Positions 4,513 to 7,185 of a stretch of DNA of 7,185 bases are shown piece after piece (positions within the stretch are counted from its first letter, which is position 1; the number at the start of each line of letters is the position of its first letter). The notes under the pieces are model-generated. The model saw only the letters and a program-made list of their open reading frames with translations, was not told the DNA's origin and did no database searches. Both the position numbers and the translations under genes were made by a program. Source of the DNA: an uncultured Oscillospiraceae bacterium (GTDB taxonomy: Bacteria > Bacillota > Clostridia > Oscillospirales > Oscillospiraceae); the NCBI GenBank assembly GCA_947627085.1, contig CANQUO010000110.1, positions 1-7,185 of the forward strand, in the 5' to 3' direction.

Positions 4513-5624
4513 TGTACATTGAGACCATCGCCCTTCAGGGCTTTCGCAACTACAAAAACGCCGTGGCGGAATTTTCCGATGGCATAAACGTCATAGCCGG
4601 CAGGAACGCCCAGGGCAAGACGAACCTTTTGGAGGCGCTTTTTCTCCTCTGCGCCGGTAGGAGCTTCAGGGCAAGGTCCGATAAGGAGCTCATGGGCTTT
4701 GAGGAGGACGAGGCCAAAATAGAGGCCCGGGGCGAGAGCGCTGGAAGGGAGAAGAGGCTGAAGATAGTCCTCTCCCGTGGAAAACGGCGGCAGATGCTCG
4801 TAAACTCTGTAAAGCAGAAAACCGTGGAGACCTTCGCCGGGAATTTTTCCTCGGTCCTCTTCTGCCCTGAGGACTTAAACCTCATAAAGGGAGGCGCCGC
4901 CGAGAGAAGGCGGCTCATGGACCTGGCCATCTGCCAACTCCGGCCCCGGTACGCCGCGGCGCTCACGGAATTCAACAGGGCATACGAGAATAAGACCAGG
5001 ATACTCCGGGATTGGGAGGAGAAGCCGGCGCTGTTGGAGCTCCTGGATGAATACGACCTGAGACTTGCCAGGATGAGCGCGGAGCTCATCCACTACCGGG
5101 CGAATTTTGTGGAGAAGCTGGCGCTGGAGGCCGCCAAAATACACGGGGAATTTTCCGGCGGGGAGGAGCTGGGGCTCACCTACTCCACCGTTAAGACAGT
5201 GGAGGACCCCAAAGGCCCGGCGGAGGAGATATTTAAGGCCGTCATGGAGCACCAGCGGCAACACCGGGAAGCGGAGCTTTCCTCCCGGCTGTGCCTCACC
5301 GGGGCCCACAAGGACGATATTGAGATAACAGTAAACGGCAGGACAGCGAAAAGCTACGCCTCCCAGGGCCAGACCAGGACGGCGGCGTTGTCCGTAAAGC
5401 TTGCGGAGCTGGAGATACACCGGGGACAGCTGGGGGAATACCCTCTTTTGCTTTTGGACGACGTGCTTTCGGAGCTTGACGGCACAAGGCAGGATTTCGT
5501 TCTCAACCGCATAGGGAAGGGCCAGGTGTTCATCACCTGCTGTGAGGACGAAAAGGTGGCCGGCAGGACCGGCGGAAGGGTGCTGACGGTGGAGGGCGGA
5601 AATGTATTTGCATCTGGGCAATGA
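4512..5624 (+). CDS. recF: DNA replication and repair protein RecF, 370 aa
   Basis: RecF is an SMC/Rad50-like ATPase that acts with RecO and RecR to load RecA at single-strand gaps and stalled forks. The sequence MYIETIALQGFRNYKNAVAE is the family start. Walker A GRNAQGKT is at 30-37, the ABC signature SQGQTRT at 284-290, and Walker B LLLLDDVLSELD at 312-323. A helical arm occupies about 150-255. The length is typical (360-375). The ATG at 4512 shares its A with the stop of yaaA (TAATG), and GGAGGGG just before it serves as the Shine-Dalgarno sequence. An upstream in-frame ATG at 4428 would add 28 non-homologous residues over the yaaA frame and is rejected. Its last 23 bases overlap remB. Confidence 0.98.
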   Translation: MYIETIALQGFRNYKNAVAEFSDGINVIAGRNAQGKTNLLEALFLLCAGRSFRARSDKELMGFEEDEAKIEARGESAGREKRLKIVLSRGKRRQMLVNSVKQKTVETFAGNFSSVLFCPEDLNLIKGGAAERRRLMDLAICQLRPRYAAALTEFNRAYENKTRILRDWEEKPALLELLDEYDLRLARMSAELIHYRANFVEKLALEAAKIHGEFSGGEELGLTYSTVKTVEDPKGPAEEIFKAVMEHQRQHREAELSSRLCLTGAHKDDIEITVNGRTAKSYASQGQTRTAALSVKLAELEIHRGQLGEYPLLLLDDVLSELDGTRQDFVLNRIGKGQVFITCCEDEKVAGRTGGRVLTVEGGNVFASGQ

Positions 5625-5850
5625 TACGGTGGTGCAGGATGGGAGCGTCGTGGGCATATTCGATTTGGACAACAGCTCCTATTCAAAAATAACCCGGGAA
5701 TTTTTGACCGCCGCGCAGAGCGGAGGACAGACACACAATGTGTCCGACGACCTTCCAAAGGCCTTCGTGGTCACCGACGGCGGAGTATATCTGACACAGC
5801 TTGGCTCCCAGACGCTCTTTCGCAGGGCGGCTGAGGAGAATCTATTTTAA
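5602..5850 (+). CDS. remB: RemB/YaaB-family protein (DUF370), 82 aa
   Basis: The start MYLHLGNDTVVQDGSVVGIFDLDN matches the YaaB/RemB family, small proteins encoded after recF in many Firmicutes. The paralogue RemA is a DNA-binding activator of matrix genes in B. subtilis; the molecular role of RemB is less clear. Visible family features are HLG (4-6), VVGIFDLD (16-23), PKAFVVTDGGVYL near 52-64 and the S-x-TLFRRA stretch near 69-76. The length is normal (about 80-90). The ATG follows GGAGGGCGG and lies inside recF, overlapping its last 23 bases, so translation is probably coupled. In this lineage it need not control a biofilm matrix. Confidence 0.88.
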   Translation: MYLHLGNDTVVQDGSVVGIFDLDNSSYSKITREFLTAAQSGGQTHNVSDDLPKAFVVTDGGVYLTQLGSQTLFRRAAEENLF

Positions 5851-5863
5851 GGAGGAGAATAAA

Positions 5864-6283
5864 ATGGCGCGCAACAACAACGACGGTGTGGAGTACATTT
5901 GGAAAGACAGAAGGCGGGTACTGGGCATGCCCCTGACCTTCACGAAATACCGGCTCAGCGACGACAGGCTCTTTTTGGAGAAGGGGCTTTTGAGCGTAAA
6001 GTCCGAGGAGGTACTGCTTTACAGGATACGCGATATACAGCTGAGCATCAACATCTTCCAGCGGATACTCGGCGTGGGTACCATATGCGTCATATCCTCC
6101 GACCAGAGCGCTCCGCACCTCGATATAGTTAACGTCAAGGACCCCCGGCGGATAAAGGAGCTCATCCACAAGAGCGTGGAGGACGCCAAGGAGAGGCGGC
6201 GCGTGAGGCCCATGGAGGTCATGAGCGCCGATGATGATTATGAGGACGTCCACGGGGACAACGATATTAACGACGACGACTGA
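5864..6283 (+). CDS. Small PH-domain (bPH_2/YdbT-like) protein with acidic tail, 139 aa
   Basis: The segment from about residue 26 to 104 resembles the bacterial PH-like domain of the YdbT/bPH_2 type. FTKYRLSDDRLFLEKGLLSVKSEEV gives two beta strands, then YRIRDIQLSINIFQRILGVGTICVISSD is the hallmark middle (RIRDI...RxxGVGTI), and the C-terminal helix is DPRRIKELIHKSVEDAKERRR. Most bPH_2 proteins have membrane spans; this one has none, so it appears cytosolic. The last 17 residues (123-139) contain ten Asp or Glu. The ATG at 5864 is six bases after GGAGGAG (5851-5857); an in-frame ATG at 5801 lies inside remB and is rejected. Placement between remB and gyrB, 13 bases after remB and 35 before gyrB, suggests operon membership. 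The function is unknown. Confidence 0.85.
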   Translation: MARNNNDGVEYIWKDRRRVLGMPLTFTKYRLSDDRLFLEKGLLSVKSEEVLLYRIRDIQLSINIFQRILGVGTICVISSDQSAPHLDIVNVKDPRRIKELIHKSVEDAKERRRVRPMEVMSADDDYEDVHGDNDINDDD

Positions 6284-6318
6284 TACCGATATCAGAGCGA
6301 AATATCTTGGAGGAAATA

Positions 6319-7185
6319 ATGGCAGAATTGAGCGAAGTAAACGAAATAACGGGTAAGGTCACCGAGGAGTACGACGCAAGTCAGATACAGGTGTTGGAGG
6401 GGCTGGAGGCCGTCCGCAAGCGGCCCGGTATGTACATCGGCTCCACAAGCTCCTCGGGACTTCACCACCTTGTATATGAGATAGTGGACAACGCCATCGA
6501 CGAGGCGCTGGCCGGTTACTGCGACCACATCGAGGTCACCATAAACCCCGGGGACACCATAACCGTGGTTGACAACGGCCGGGGAATACCCGTGGACATC
6601 CAGGGCCAGACGGGAAAGAGCGCCCTTGAGGTGGTTTTCACCGTCCTTCACGCCGGCGGCAAGTTCGGCGGCGGGGGCTACAAGGTCTCCGGCGGACTTC
6701 ACGGCGTGGGCGCTTCCGTCGTCAACGCCCTCTCCGAGTGGCTTGAGGTCCAGGTCCACAAGGGCGGGAAAATATATGAGATGAAGTTCTCAAGGGGCGA
6801 GATAACGAGCCCCATCACCGTTATCGGCGACACCGACCGCACCGGCACCACCGTGACCTTCAAGCCGGACCCGGAGATGTTCGACGACACGGTGTACGAT
6901 TACGACGTCCTCCACAAGCGTATGCGGGAGCAAGCTTTTTTGAACGCCGGGCTCAGGATAAGGATAACGGATATGCGCGGCGAGGAGCCGGTCTCCGACG
7001 ACATGCACTACGAGGGCGGCATAAGGCAGTTCGTGGAGTATTTGAACCACCACAAGACCCCCATATCTCCGGACGTCATCTACATGTCCGGCGGCCGGGA
7101 GGACTCCATCGCCGAGATCGCCTTCCAGTATAACGACGGCTATAACGAGATGCTCGTCTCCTTCGCCAACAACATCCACACCCCC
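6319..7185 (+). CDS. gyrB: DNA gyrase subunit B, N-terminal 289 residues, truncated by window edge
   Basis: Gyrase B is the ATPase subunit of the GyrA2B2 enzyme that puts negative supercoils into DNA. The visible part is the GHKL ATPase domain and the beginning of the transducer domain. Q-V-L-EGLEAVRKRPGMYIGS (24-42) is the conserved N-terminal segment, E54 in YEIVDNAIDEA is the catalytic base, N58 the Mg ligand, and D85 in DNGRGIP (85-91) the adenine contact and aminocoumarin site. GGLHGVGASVVNALS (125-139) is the ATP lid. The end SFANNIHTP matches the start of the NNIxTxEGGTH motif. About 350 residues lie beyond the edge. The ATG is five bases after GGAGG (6309-6313). ParE is a possible alternative on sequence alone, but the oriC context makes GyrB the clear choice. 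Confidence 0.97.
   Translation, partial: MAELSEVNEITGKVTEEYDASQIQVLEGLEAVRKRPGMYIGSTSSSGLHHLVYEIVDNAIDEALAGYCDHIEVTINPGDTITVVDNGRGIPVDIQGQTGKSALEVVFTVLHAGGKFGGGGYKVSGGLHGVGASVVNALSEWLEVQVHKGGKIYEMKFSRGEITSPITVIGDTDRTGTTVTFKPDPEMFDDTVYDYDVLHKRMREQAFLNAGLRIRITDMRGEEPVSDDMHYEGGIRQFVEYLNHHKTPISPDVIYMSGGREDSIAEIAFQYNDGYNEMLVSFANNIHTP

Overview
This window is a chromosomal replication-origin region from a bacterium of the Firmicutes (Bacillota). It carries the conserved run dnaA - oriC - dnaN - yaaA (S4 domain) - recF - remB - gyrB, which typifies Gram-positive origins. A small PH-domain gene sits between remB and gyrB, and protein features such as the RemB/DUF370 family, a C-x7-C-x5-C Rrf2 regulator and the YaaA form suggest a Clostridia lineage, most likely Oscillospirales/Ruminococcaceae-like. 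The DNA is GC-rich by eye (somewhere above half) yet uses many ATA isoleucine and AGG arginine codons. The taxon is an inference; a 16S or gyrB comparison would settle it.

Left part (1-1513). A truncated cysK (O-acetylserine sulfhydrylase) reads leftward off the edge. It diverges from a gene for an Rrf2-family regulator, which is followed nine bases later by a PAP2-family membrane phosphatase. The 154-base gap between cysK and the regulator holds two back-to-back sigma-A promoters. The cysK promoter is a perfect TTGACA-17-TATAAT, and a 6-5-6 inverted repeat lies just past its predicted start of transcription. This looks like a repressor-controlled cysteine-synthesis gene beside its own CymR-like regulator.

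Middle (1514-3158). dnaA has its own extended -10 promoter and a short leader with a perfect 6-bp hairpin. The 244 bases between dnaA and dnaN form the origin. They contain one perfect DnaA box (TGTGGATAA), two boxes with one mismatch, two with two mismatches, and next to the last box a clear DnaA-trio tract (CTACTACTAATACTACTA, read as GAT triplets 3'->5' on the other strand) running into an AT-rich unwinding segment. No DnaA boxes are seen in front of dnaA, so the origin appears to be one block rather than the two-part form of Bacillus subtilis.

Right part (3159-7185). dnaN, yaaA, recF and remB overlap one another by 1 to 23 bases and are probably one transcript. They are followed at close spacing by the PH-domain gene and by gyrB, which is cut by the right edge. 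Together these genes supply the initiator, the sliding clamp, recombinational fork repair and DNA supercoiling. No mobile element, CRISPR array, tRNA or rRNA gene was seen. The window is mostly ordinary core genome; the points of interest are the layout of the origin, the divergent cysK/Rrf2 control region and the non-standard genes on the left of dnaA.
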